Part shown: positions 20,748-29,562 of the stretch, piece after piece
How positions within the stretch are numbered: position 1 is the stretch's first letter
Layout of the letters: each line of letters starts with the position of its first letter
NCBI GenBank assembly: GCA_014191755.1
Contig: BJHE01000008.1
Coordinates: 1 to 64,000 of the forward strand
DNA: 64,000 bases
Reading direction: 5' to 3'
Source: Cyanobium sp.
GTDB lineage: Bacteria > Cyanobacteriota > Cyanobacteriia > PCC-6307 > Cyanobiaceae
The notes under the pieces: model-generated
Databases searched by the model: none
What the model saw: only the letters and a program-made list of their open reading frames with translations
What the model was told of the DNA's origin: nothing
Translations under genes and position numbers: made by a program

Positions 20748-21718
20748 TCAACCTGATCGATCACGCCGACAGAATCTTCGTAGCCGGCCATCGCGGCATG
20801 GCCGGCTCAGCCATCGTGAGGCGTTTGAGCCAGGCAGGCTACGTCCACCTGCTCACCGCGAACCATGATGAACTCGATCTTCGTGATGCGGGAGCAACGG
20901 CGACCTGGATGGAGAGACAACGACCCGATGTGGTGGTGCTGGCAGCAGCCAAGGTGGGAGGGATTCAGGCCAACTCCACCTACCCAGCCGATTTTCTCCT
21001 GGACAACTTAAAAATCCAGAACAATGTGATCGAAAGTGCCTGGCGATTCGGGGCAAAACGTTTACTGTTTCTCGGTAGTAGTTGCATCTATCCCAAGTTC
21101 GCGCCCCAACCGATTCAAGAGGAATCCTTGCTAACTGGATCCTTGGAACCAACCAATGAATGGTATGCGATCGCAAAGATCACCGGCATTCAATTATGTC
21201 GCGCCCTAAGGCAGCAACATGGTTTCGATGCGATCAGCCTGATGCCCACCAATCTCTATGGTCCAGGCGATAACTACCACCCCACCAATAGCCACGTCTT
21301 GCCTGCTCTGATCCGGCGCTTTCACGAGGCGGTCCGCGATGGTGTTTCCACGGTGACCTGCTGGGGATCCGGATCTCCGCGGCGGGAGTTTCTCCATGTG
21401 GATGATCTGGCCGACGCCGCCGTGTTCTGCTTGGAGCATTGGCAACCGGCCGCGGATGAACTCCAGTTCCTCAACGTGGGAACGGGCACAGATCTCCCCA
21501 TCCGTGACCTCGCCGGTTTGGTGTCCGATGCGGTGGGCTTCCGGGGCACTCTGAACTGGGATGCATCAAAGCCCGATGGAACACCGCGTAAACTCCTCGA
21601 TGTGAGTCGACTCAAGAATTTGGGCTGGTCCGCCACCATTTCCCTGGAAGAGGGTTTGCGGGCCACGGTCAACGACTACGTTCAACGTCAGTCCAATAGT
21701 CAGGAGGTTCGGCTGTGA
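20744..21718 (+). CDS. fcl: GDP-L-fucose synthase
   Basis: Fcl (WcaG) performs the 3,5-epimerisation and 4-reduction of GDP-4-keto-6-deoxymannose to GDP-L-fucose. The Rossmann motif is [16 protein letters not shown], the catalytic motif is [11 protein letters not shown] (Tyr-x3-Lys), and the [29 protein letters not shown] block is typical in order and spacing. It has 324 residues. The start overlaps the gmd stop (ATGA) and its stop overlaps the GTG start of galE, so gmd-fcl-galE form one tight operon supplying sugar nucleotides to the island. Confidence 0.96.
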   Translation: MINLIDHADRIFVAGHRGMAGSAIVRRLSQAGYVHLLTANHDELDLRDAGATATWMERQRPDVVVLAAAKVGGIQANSTYPADFLLDNLKIQNNVIESAWRFGAKRLLFLGSSCIYPKFAPQPIQEESLLTGSLEPTNEWYAIAKITGIQLCRALRQQHGFDAISLMPTNLYGPGDNYHPTNSHVLPALIRRFHEAVRDGVSTVTCWGSGSPRREFLHVDDLADAAVFCLEHWQPAADELQFLNVGTGTDLPIRDLAGLVSDAVGFRGTLNWDASKPDGTPRKLLDVSRLKNLGWSATISLEEGLRATVNDYVQRQSNSQEVRL

Positions 21719-22761
21719 GAGTTCTCGTCACCGGTGGTGCTGGATACATCGGCAGCCATGCCGTGCGTGCTCTCAGCCTCTGCGGTCACCAACCGGTCGT
21801 GCTCGACAACCTGGTTTATGGCCACGCCGAGATCGTTCGGGAGGTGCTTGGGGTTCCATTGATCAACGGTCAGGTGGGTAACCGCCAGTTGATCGAACCG
21901 CTGCTGCGGGGCCAGCATCCCGAGTTGCTCGGCACCCACTTCGAAGGAAAGCCGATCGAAGCTGTTCTTCACTTCGCAGCCTACGCTTATGTGGGTGAAT
22001 CTGTAAGTGATCCCGCCAAGTACTACCGCAACAATCTTGGAGACACCCTCACCCTGCTAGAGGCGCTGGTTGCCGGCGAACAGCCGATCCCGATTGTGTT
22101 CTCCTCCACCTGCGCCACCTACGGACCGCCCCAGGCGATTCCGATGACTGAGGACCATCCCCAGGCCCCGATCAATCCCTACGGCCGCAGTAAGTGGATG
22201 GTGGAGCACCTGCTACGCGATTTCAGCCGGGCCTACGGATTGCCCTGCGTGATCTTCCGCTACTTCAATGCGGCCGGTGCTGATCCCGACGGTGACCTCG
22301 GCGAGGACCACGACCCTGAGACGCACCTGATTCCCAGGGTTCTGGATGTGATGAGCGGCCGCGAACCCTACCTGCAGATCTTCGGCGATGACTACCCGAC
22401 CCCCGATGGAACCTGCATTCGTGACTATATTCATGTCAGCGATCTGGCAGATGCCCACGTGCTCGGACTCGAGCGGCTACTGCGGCTCAGGGAACGGCAG
22501 GATGCCCAAAGTGAGCCGCTGATCTATAACCTCGGCAACGGCACGGGATATTCGGTGCAGGAGGTGATCCAAGCCGCCAAGGCCGTGACCGGCAGGGGGC
22601 TCTTGGCCCACGTGGCCCGTCGGCGGGAGGGGGATCCGGCCCAACTCGTTGCCAGTGCGACCCGGGCCCGGGAGGAACTTGGGTGGCGTCCCCGCTATCC
22701 CGACCTGAACACCATCATCGAACACGCCTGGAGCTGGCACCAGCGGCGCCATTTTTCCTAA
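21715..22761 (+). CDS. galE: UDP-glucose/UDP-GlcNAc 4-epimerase
   Basis: GalE interconverts UDP-glucose and UDP-galactose and in some cases their N-acetyl forms. This would feed UDP-galactopyranose to Glf and to galactosyltransferases. Visible features are the NAD motif TGGAGYIGSH at residue 6, SSTCATYG, the catalytic PYGRSKWMVEH and the NLGNGTGYSV block. It has 348 residues from the GTG at 21715, overlapping the fcl stop by four bases. Its 3' end overlaps the convergent TIGR03790-like gene by 47 bases. Substrate choice between glucose and GlcNAc forms is not resolved. Confidence 0.93.
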   Translation: MRVLVTGGAGYIGSHAVRALSLCGHQPVVLDNLVYGHAEIVREVLGVPLINGQVGNRQLIEPLLRGQHPELLGTHFEGKPIEAVLHFAAYAYVGESVSDPAKYYRNNLGDTLTLLEALVAGEQPIPIVFSSTCATYGPPQAIPMTEDHPQAPINPYGRSKWMVEHLLRDFSRAYGLPCVIFRYFNAAGADPDGDLGEDHDPETHLIPRVLDVMSGREPYLQIFGDDYPTPDGTCIRDYIHVSDLADAHVLGLERLLRLRERQDAQSEPLIYNLGNGTGYSVQEVIQAAKAVTGRGLLAHVARRREGDPAQLVASATRAREELGWRPRYPDLNTIIEHAWSWHQRRHFS

Positions 22762-23842
22762 GTAGCCGACCTTGGCGATCCGACCAAGGACGGGCCAGAG
22801 GTTCGCCGATGAAGACACCCTGGCCCGGCATGGCAACACTGCGCCAATAGGCCTCGATCAGGGTGTCACCACGCCGGTAGTAGCTCAACAGCAGGCCAGG
22901 ATCGGGGAACTTAGCTGGGAAATTGCAGGGTTCCACAACGTTGCCATAGCTGGCTGTTGCCCCCGCCTCCAGCCACCGCAACGCACTCATCTGGGGGCTG
23001 TCGGTGATCTGCCCACCGAGTGAGGTGAGATGGTCGGCTACAGCACCCGGTAGGAAGTGGTTGGTGGTGATCGCAGGCACCGAGGCCAAACCCGTGAAGT
23101 AGCCCAGCACGTCGGATGCCCCCTCCAACGCATCCTGCTGCAGCAGGTGAACCCTCAGGTCCGGTCGGCTGAGCCGAACGGCCCGCTCAAATGCCGGCAG
23201 CCGGGTATTGCGCTTGTAATCGCTGCTGCTTAGCAGATAGAAGTTTCCGTGCGGCGCCGATCCATCGGCGCGGGCACCGCGATTGATCAGGGAACGGCCC
23301 GTTGCTTCGTTGCTGGCGGCAAGCAACATTGAGGGTCGGATGCGTAAGGCGTCCCAGGGCCGGGTCACATCCCCTCTGGCGAAATAGGGGCTGATCCTGG
23401 TGACATGGCAACCATCGGCGCACCAGGCCTGGTGGAGACCCAGGCTGAAGGCACTGGTGATCGATTGGCAACCGACGCGATAAGGCGCAGCCCAGGCCAG
23501 GGCGTAGAGCTGGACTCGGGACGGGGTATCACGGAGCAACTGGCGCCGGATCGCCAGGAAGCGACCGGGATCCAGGCTGGCCCGATGGGGGGGGAATCGC
23601 ACCCGCAGCACCTGTTCCTGGGGAATGCGGCGGACGCGTTGGTAATGGGTCCCGATGGCCTCACTGAGGGGATCCTCGCTGTTGATCACCACGGCAATGG
23701 AGCGAGCATCAAGAGGACCAGAGCGCTCAGCATCGGCCCGGATCGACGGGTCCGGGGGATTTTGCCTGGCCAGAGCCAACAGCAGCCCACTGCAGAGAAG
23801 GATCCCGACCCGTGTCCAGCCGCGGCTAGGGGCGGTCTTCAT
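22715..23842 (-). CDS. TIGR03790-like secreted protein
   Basis: A 375-residue protein starting with a signal-like segment (RVGILLCSGLLLALA). It contains SIAVVINSEDPLSEAIGTHY with IPQEQVLRVRFP, the opening block of the TIGR03790 family as I recall it. Later segments SAFSLGL, HGNFYLLSSSDYKRN and a C-terminal GVFIGEPLARPW also fit. The function of the family is unknown; it is often found in exported or surface contexts. I chose ATG 23842 because the hydrophobic segment follows it directly; the frame is open to 24037. It is the only reverse gene between galE and the glycosyltransferase run and is divergent from the next gene, with a gap of about 250 bases. Confidence 0.7.
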   Translation of the reverse strand: MKTAPSRGWTRVGILLCSGLLLALARQNPPDPSIRADAERSGPLDARSIAVVINSEDPLSEAIGTHYQRVRRIPQEQVLRVRFPPHRASLDPGRFLAIRRQLLRDTPSRVQLYALAWAAPYRVGCQSITSAFSLGLHQAWCADGCHVTRISPYFARGDVTRPWDALRIRPSMLLAASNEATGRSLINRGARADGSAPHGNFYLLSSSDYKRNTRLPAFERAVRLSRPDLRVHLLQQDALEGASDVLGYFTGLASVPAITTNHFLPGAVADHLTSLGGQITDSPQMSALRWLEAGATASYGNVVEPCNFPAKFPDPGLLLSYYRRGDTLIEAYWRSVAMPGQGVFIGEPLARPWSDRQGRLLRKNGAAGASSRRVR

Positions 23843-24089
23843 ACCAGCCACGGGGGTGACTGAGCCTGGAGAGCTGGCAACTTCCAACTTTGACCACAGG
23901 CGGCAGGATCGGCAGGGATCCGTCGTAAAAAGGGAATGGGAGGAAGGCGGCGACTTCGACCTGCCAAGCTGATGCAAGGAAGATCCTCGACCATCCCCTG
24001 ATCCGTAGCGTGGCGCACCACGCCACGTCGGGAGCAATGCCGCAGTGGCAACGGAAATTTTTTGATTTAAACAGATCCTCTCTCAGCTT

Positions 24090-25688
24090 ATGGTCTTCTC
24101 CGGGCATCACCAATCCCAGCCAGCCACGGGATCTGAGGCAACCCAGGTCACGGTGCATGGATACTGCGAACTTGACGCAGCTGCCCTTCTGAACCTTGCC
24201 CATCAAGGTGATTTCGAGAGGCTTCGCAACCTGCGTGGTGAATACACATTGGTCCTGGAGGATCAGGGCCTGTGTACGATCATCACCTCCCCGGTCGGGG
24301 CGATGCACTACTTCTATACCCAGGCCGGCAACGGACGATCGGGTTTTGTGCACGGGCGCCGCATTGTTGACATTCTCAGCAGAGCTGGACTCAATTGGAC
24401 TTGGAACTGGCAGGCCCTTGGTGATCTCTGCCAACTCGAAAATCTCACCGACAATGGCACCCTACATCCGGATATTCATCGGGTCCCACCGGGCACGGTG
24501 CTGCAGGTCGCCCATGGTGAACTTAAGCGTGACACCCGCTCGGCTATCGAAAGCCTGGGTTCTGAATCTCCCGATCCCGTAGGGGCGATCCGGGCCCTCA
24601 ACACCGAAGTGGCGCGACTGGCAGGGGAGCAACCCTATCTCTCCCTCTCGGGCGGCTTCGATTCGAGGGTGATCCTGAGCTCCATGCTCAAGCAAGGGAT
24701 CAAACCCCATCTGATCACGATGGGCACCGACGAATGCTCCGATGTCAACGTGGCCCGCTCCATTGCCAGACGCTTTGGACTGCAGCATGACCTGGTGCGA
24801 ATCGAGCTTGATGATTTCCTCACCCACGCACCTGAAATCTCAAACCTCACCAACGGAACCAAGACAGCGTGGCACTGGCATACCTATCTCTATCCCCTCA
24901 AGGCAAAGATTCCCAGCACGAGCTCCTTCTTTGTTGGAACCCTTGGTGAATTTGCCCGCTCCTATTATTTCGATCGAGGTCAACTAGGACGCCTAGGCGA
25001 TCGTTTTCCCGGAGTAGCCCTCAATCGCTTCTGGGGTTTGAAGCTTCACCGCCACCCCACCTTTCTACCGGATGAATTTTCGGGGCTGTCCCCCCAGTTT
25101 GCCGCCCAGCTAGAGGAGCCCGGTATCGCCTCCCGCGTCTCAAGACTGCGGCATTACTGCCATGATTCCTTCCTGCCAGGGCTGACCCGCTACTACTTCG
25201 AACAGCGGGTTCCCAATTTCTATGCCAATGGCATCGCCATGTACCAGGCCTCCAGCCAGTGGCGCTCTCCCTTCCACAACCGCGAATGGCTGCAGGCCAT
25301 CTGGAATCTGCCAGCAGGCTGGAAATTGGGATCCAATTGGCACCGTTTTGCGATCGAAAAAAATCAGCCTGACTTGCTGGATTTCTCTGAAGAGAACGGC
25401 TTCCAGCCCCAACGGATGCTTCGCAGGGCACCTCCCCTGTACTGGACTCCTCTAATGCGTCGAACCCCCTACATCTCCTACGACCGAAGCAGCGGCTGGT
25501 ACCGGGAAAGCGCCCTCCAGGAGAGTCTGACTTCCAGGCTCGATTTGCTGGGCGACCTGGTCGATCCGGCAACGGTGAACGGGATCATCAACCAACACAG
25601 AGCCGGTTCGGACCGCACCCGCAGCCTCGCTTTCCTCCTCACCATGGCGCACTGGAAACAGGTGCTGGCGAACCGGCCTAAGGCATGA
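24090..25688 (+). CDS. Asparagine synthase-like protein lacking the glutaminase cysteine
   Basis: A 532-residue protein related to class II glutamine amidotransferase/asparagine synthases. The N-terminal part resembles the Ntn domain (GEYTLVLEDQG, HRVPPGTVLQV) but has no Cys at position 2, so glutamine hydrolysis is unlikely. The ATP-pyrophosphatase loop SLSGGFDSRVIL is intact near residue 183. The usual GGDE element seems replaced by VGTLGEFARSYYF. Such proteins occur in polysaccharide and lasso-peptide-like clusters, where they activate carboxylates. An amide- or ester-forming step on a glycan acid is a guess. It is the first gene of the coupled glycan run and overlaps the next by four bases. 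Confidence 0.78.
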   Translation: MVFSGHHQSQPATGSEATQVTVHGYCELDAAALLNLAHQGDFERLRNLRGEYTLVLEDQGLCTIITSPVGAMHYFYTQAGNGRSGFVHGRRIVDILSRAGLNWTWNWQALGDLCQLENLTDNGTLHPDIHRVPPGTVLQVAHGELKRDTRSAIESLGSESPDPVGAIRALNTEVARLAGEQPYLSLSGGFDSRVILSSMLKQGIKPHLITMGTDECSDVNVARSIARRFGLQHDLVRIELDDFLTHAPEISNLTNGTKTAWHWHTYLYPLKAKIPSTSSFFVGTLGEFARSYYFDRGQLGRLGDRFPGVALNRFWGLKLHRHPTFLPDEFSGLSPQFAAQLEEPGIASRVSRLRHYCHDSFLPGLTRYYFEQRVPNFYANGIAMYQASSQWRSPFHNREWLQAIWNLPAGWKLGSNWHRFAIEKNQPDLLDFSEENGFQPQRMLRRAPPLYWTPLMRRTPYISYDRSSGWYRESALQESLTSRLDLLGDLVDPATVNGIINQHRAGSDRTRSLAFLLTMAHWKQVLANRPKA

Positions 25689-26611
25689 ATCAAACCATCT
25701 CTCCCCATCCCTGCGCCCACCTCTACGGCTGGGACAAAATGGAACATGCGGATCCGGCAACATCCGGACGCTTGGCTGAATCAGCTCCGCGCTTCTCGGT
25801 GGTGATCCCAACCCTGAACCAAGCTGAAACGATCGAGGACACACTTCTTTCTCTGATCTATCAAAACTATCCCAACCTTGAGATCATTGTGGCCGACGGA
25901 GGCAGCAGTGATGGAACAGCGGCAATCCTCAACCGCTACCGGGAGGAGTTTAGTGCGGTGCTGCCAGGACCGGATACGGGGCAATCGAATGCCATCAACA
26001 AAGGGTTTGCTAGAGCCAGCGGCGACATCTTCTTCTGGCTTAATTCCGATGATTACCTCCTGCCCGATACCCTCTGGCGGGTGGCCGCCTGTTTTCGTGC
26101 TGATGCCGATCTGGAATTTGCGGTCGGAGCGGGAGATGTGATCAGTCTTGATCATCACTTTCTTCGTCACATTCCGCCCCTGCCGATGGACGAGGCCACA
26201 ATGCTGAACTGGAAGAATGACCAGTGGGTGATGCAGCAGTGCTGTTTCTGGAGAAACACTCTGTGGCAGGGCGTGGGCGGCGTTGATGAACAGTTGCACC
26301 TGCTGATGGATTACGACCTCTGGTTTCGCTTTTCCCGCAGGACAAAGGCAGCCATGATCAACGAGAAGCTGGCTGTAATGCGCTATTATCCAGACGCAAA
26401 AACAGTGAAACAACGGAGCAAAACCAGCGAAGAACTAGCCTATGTTTATGCTAAAAACGGTGCTTTTGCCTCGCTCCGGGAGCAGGTCGCTGATCTCGTC
26501 GTTCAACGCGGAGCCAGTGAAAGTTACCTGAATCGCATTCACAGCTGCCTGCCGGTGCGGCTTCTCAAGCGCCTCTCCCTTTTTCCGACCCCAGCCAATC
26601 CAGGGACATGA
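25685..26611 (+). CDS. GT2-family glycosyltransferase
   Basis: A GT-A fold transferase of about 308 residues. The nucleotide-binding start is SVVIPTLNQAETIEDTLLSL near residue 37. The VADGGSSDGT strand and the metal-binding-like WLNSDDYLLP follow. A later acidic DEQLHLLMDYDLWFRF fits the catalytic-base region of the WcaA-like group. There is no membrane helix, so it is probably cytosolic and peripheral. It overlaps both neighbours by four bases (ATGA). Donor and acceptor are unknown. Confidence 0.88.
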   Translation: MNQTISPHPCAHLYGWDKMEHADPATSGRLAESAPRFSVVIPTLNQAETIEDTLLSLIYQNYPNLEIIVADGGSSDGTAAILNRYREEFSAVLPGPDTGQSNAINKGFARASGDIFFWLNSDDYLLPDTLWRVAACFRADADLEFAVGAGDVISLDHHFLRHIPPLPMDEATMLNWKNDQWVMQQCCFWRNTLWQGVGGVDEQLHLLMDYDLWFRFSRRTKAAMINEKLAVMRYYPDAKTVKQRSKTSEELAYVYAKNGAFASLREQVADLVVQRGASESYLNRIHSCLPVRLLKRLSLFPTPANPGT

Positions 26612-27501
26612 CCGACCCCGATCTCTACGTTGGCATCACCAGCTGGAATAGCGCCCTATTCCTGCCCCATTGCCTCGACTCTCTGCGTCGTACCACCAGT
26701 TCGGCTCGCCTGCACATCTGCGTTCTCGACAACGACTCCAGCGATGCCTCCGCCGCGATCGCCCGCGACCGCGGAGCCGAGGTTCTGATCCGCAGTTGCA
26801 CCCAGTCGGAAGCTCTGCAGGAACTCGTGAGACGTTCCCACGGTGCCTACACCCTGCTGCTCCACGCGGATGTGATCCTGCTGGCCCCCGATTGGCTGCA
26901 GCGCTGCACCGCCAAACTCTCGGGAAACACGGTGCTGATCTCTCCCGAGGACATCGGCTGCGGCCCCCTCACCCGCCCCTTCGGAGCGGGCATGCCAGAG
27001 AGTTCCTTCCTGCTCTTCACCACCGAGGGATTGCGGCGCTCTCGAAGGCTCATCTGGAAGCGACGGCTTCGCATTCCCGTGCCCCGGCGCGAGTTCGATT
27101 TCTCGGGCGGCCACGTAACCCACAACATTCCCACCCGCCTGGCCGAGCGAGGTTTCAACTGGCATCCGATGAATGTCTATGCCTCCAATGCCGAGCCGGA
27201 AGCCTTCTTCACCCCGGGTCCCGACGCCACGCTCTGGAGTGAGGAGCTGGGACATCTGCGCTACGGCCTGGGCAACTTCTACGGGGTTGATGGCCAGATC
27301 ACCCATTACCACAACTGGTATGACCGCGTAATCACCACCAAAACTGGGCCAGCCGGGGCACCGTCCCCCCAGCGGCCCCGACGGGAGTTTCCCTCCGCTT
27401 TCATCAATGCATATTCCCAGCGCTTCCTCGCGGATTACCAAGCCGGCCGCGTGGACCTGCCCCGGGATCTGAGTAGCCGCCGAGTGCCGGTAGCCCTGTA
27501 A
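26608..27501 (+). CDS. GT2-family glycosyltransferase
   Basis: A 297-residue GT-A protein. It starts with YVGITSWNSALFLPHCLDSL and has VLDNDSSDAS for the nucleotide-binding strand and LLLHADVILL at the usual DxD place, here an HAD variant. The C-terminal half (DGQITHYHNWYDRV) matches the group that works on polysaccharide repeat units. It is coupled to the gene before it by a four-base overlap and followed after four bases by a GT4 gene. The atypical DxD region is worth noting. Substrates cannot be assigned. Confidence 0.8.
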   Translation: MTDPDLYVGITSWNSALFLPHCLDSLRRTTSSARLHICVLDNDSSDASAAIARDRGAEVLIRSCTQSEALQELVRRSHGAYTLLLHADVILLAPDWLQRCTAKLSGNTVLISPEDIGCGPLTRPFGAGMPESSFLLFTTEGLRRSRRLIWKRRLRIPVPRREFDFSGGHVTHNIPTRLAERGFNWHPMNVYASNAEPEAFFTPGPDATLWSEELGHLRYGLGNFYGVDGQITHYHNWYDRVITTKTGPAGAPSPQRPRREFPSAFINAYSQRFLADYQAGRVDLPRDLSSRRVPVAL

Positions 27502-27505
27502 CGCT

Positions 27506-28630
27506 ATGCCGCGCTCCCCCTCCTCTCATCAGCGCAAGGCTGCCCATTTCCTGCTGGTGCCGGAACTTCTCTATTCCCCTCCAAACCGGGCCATCATTGA
27601 GGCGCTGCTGAGCTGCGGCTACGCGGTTCATGTGTTCTCACCGGGCACTCCGCAAGATCCCTCGGACTACGGACCCGATGTGCACACCCACCGGGCGGAG
27701 TATTCGATCCACTGGCTCCGCCGCCATCTACTCAGCCGCCGGTGGTGGAACTTCGACTGCTTCTCCGGTACCAGCGAGGATCCCTTGGCCGTGGTTGGGC
27801 TGCTCTCCGCCCTGACGGGCCGCGCCTGTTTCTCCTTGGTGGATGAAATCAAATCCGGCGGCTACCGAGGCAACAGCCCGGAGCGCTGGAAGCAGCTCTG
27901 CCGTTGGGCCATGCGCCGCTCGCGCTTCACGATCGTGAACGACGACTCCCGTGTGAGCCTGCTGCGGGAGTACGCCGGACTGGCGGCAGATGCCAATGTG
28001 CTGGTCTACCCCGGCTGCTTCCATCAGCCGCCCAAGCCCGATCCGGAGTTCCGTCGGGCTCTGCGCCGACGCTGGGGGCTGGGGGAGGATGATCTGGTGA
28101 TCGCCTCGTCCGGAGCCTTCAACCTCACCGCCGGGGCCGACTGGCTGGTGCAGGCGCTCCAGGAGGAGCCGGGCCTCCAGGCGGTGATTCAACCGCTGGC
28201 GGTCAGCCCCCTGTGTCTCTTTCTGCTGAGGCGCCTCGGACTGGAGGGGCGCCTCTACCTGCAGGAGGAACGGCTGGGTTGGCAGGAGGCCTGGAGGTCT
28301 GCTGTAGGCCTTGACATCGGACTGGCGATCTACACGAATCCAGCCCCCCAGTTCCAGCACATGGGGACCAGTTCAAACAGACTCTGTATGTTTCTGGCCA
28401 TGGGAGTACCGGTGATCGCCACCCGACAGCGGAGTTTTCGCTTCATCGAAGACTACGACTGCGGTGTTCTGGTGGAGAATTACGATCAATTCCTCGCTGC
28501 CATTCGCTACATCGGTGCCCATCTTCCCGCCATGCGGGAGAACTGCCACCGCTGCTTCCACGAGTACATCATGCCGCCGGACCGCTACCCGCGCTTGCTT
28601 GAGGCGATCGCGTCCCTGCCCGGCGGTTGA
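27506..28630 (+). CDS. GT4-like glycosyltransferase
   Basis: A 374-residue GT-B type protein. The N-terminal acceptor domain shows RAIIEALLSCGYAVHVFSPG and SLVDEIKSGGYRG. The C-terminal domain has LQAVIQPLAV, a nucleotide-binding-like MGTSSNRLCMFLAMGVPVIAT and RSFRFIEDYDCGVLV, in the order expected for the GPGTF/GT4 superfamily. The usual EAMA(C/A)G motif is altered to LCMFLAMG, so it is a divergent member. Its start lies four bases after the previous stop. Probably cytosolic or membrane-peripheral; the sugar is unknown. Confidence 0.78.
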   Translation: MPRSPSSHQRKAAHFLLVPELLYSPPNRAIIEALLSCGYAVHVFSPGTPQDPSDYGPDVHTHRAEYSIHWLRRHLLSRRWWNFDCFSGTSEDPLAVVGLLSALTGRACFSLVDEIKSGGYRGNSPERWKQLCRWAMRRSRFTIVNDDSRVSLLREYAGLAADANVLVYPGCFHQPPKPDPEFRRALRRRWGLGEDDLVIASSGAFNLTAGADWLVQALQEEPGLQAVIQPLAVSPLCLFLLRRLGLEGRLYLQEERLGWQEAWRSAVGLDIGLAIYTNPAPQFQHMGTSSNRLCMFLAMGVPVIATRQRSFRFIEDYDCGVLVENYDQFLAAIRYIGAHLPAMRENCHRCFHEYIMPPDRYPRLLEAIASLPGG

Positions 28631-28665
28631 ATCCACCGGAATCCCCCCCCTCTCCCTGACTTTCC

Positions 28666-29562
28666 TTGGCACCCGCCGGCAACCTCCGATACCGTTTTTA
28701 CTGCGCCGGACGCGAGGCCGGCTGGGCCCTGCGCCGGCGTATTCCGACACGATTACTGCCAGCGCGCAGGGATTTAGCAGGAGCCTTCAACATTGGAGTG
28801 ACCACCTACAGCGAACGGTATGAGAGGTACTTCAAGCCGCTACACAGGAAACTGAGCCGCATCTTTCCCGAAGTGAGCATCACTGTGGCCGTGAATGGTC
28901 ATGGCACTCCGGAAGCTCAGGCCGCCTATCTCCAGCGCTTCGAGCGAGAGATCTGCCAAGGAGCGCCTCCCCACCAGCGCTTCGTGCTCTACGACAGAGC
29001 GCACGGCCTCACCACCCTCTGGAACGCGATGCTCGCTAGCTCCCCCGCCGATCGCCCCTTGCTGATCCTCAACGACGACCTGGCCGTTGATGGATTCCTG
29101 CGCCGGTGGGCGGAGGGCTTCAGCTGGTCCAGCGTGGACCTCAGCCTGCTCAACAGCTCCTGGTCGCACTTTGTGATCGCTCCAGCCACGGTGGCCCGGG
29201 TCGGGGCGTTCGACCCTGGCTTCCCGGGCATCGGTTTCGAGGACATGGACTACACCGCCCGAGCCGGCCTGGCCGGTGTGGGAATTGCCAACCATCTGTG
29301 CGGCTACATCCGCCACCAGGACCACAAACCCGAAGCCACCTCGTTCGACGACATCTCCGGACGGGTCTGGGGGAAATACACCTCGGCCAACCAGTCCCAC
29401 TTCGCCGCCCAGTGGGAAACCTGCCCCCCAGGCGAAGGTGTGTTTATCAAGCAGCTCCATGGCCATGTGCGGCCCCGGCTCCCCGTGACCACCCTGGCTC
29501 TGACCCCGATCCCGGCCACGGCCTGGGTGGGTTCCGTTCTGTACCCCGACCGGACGGCGTGA
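28666..29562 (+). CDS. GT2-like glycosyltransferase with uncertain start
   Basis: A GT-A like protein of up to 298 residues. Family-like sequence begins at NIGVTTYSERYERYF (residue 42). It continues with VAVNGHGTP, the metal-site-like LLILNDDLAVD and FPGIGFEDMDYTARAG, which resembles the catalytic acidic region of GT2 proteins with a galactosyltransferase-type C-terminal block. The frame opens with TTG at 28666, and no convincing ribosome site precedes it. GTG 28798 is the other candidate but would trim the first strand. The stop overlaps the GTG start of the next gene (GTGA). Confidence 0.75.
   Translation: MAPAGNLRYRFYCAGREAGWALRRRIPTRLLPARRDLAGAFNIGVTTYSERYERYFKPLHRKLSRIFPEVSITVAVNGHGTPEAQAAYLQRFEREICQGAPPHQRFVLYDRAHGLTTLWNAMLASSPADRPLLILNDDLAVDGFLRRWAEGFSWSSVDLSLLNSSWSHFVIAPATVARVGAFDPGFPGIGFEDMDYTARAGLAGVGIANHLCGYIRHQDHKPEATSFDDISGRVWGKYTSANQSHFAAQWETCPPGEGVFIKQLHGHVRPRLPVTTLALTPIPATAWVGSVLYPDRTA

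Noticed and set aside
29106..29558. Upstream extension of the GT4 frame at 29559
   Set aside because: It overlaps the previous GT gene in another frame and is Arg/Pro-rich; GTG 29559 is better placed.
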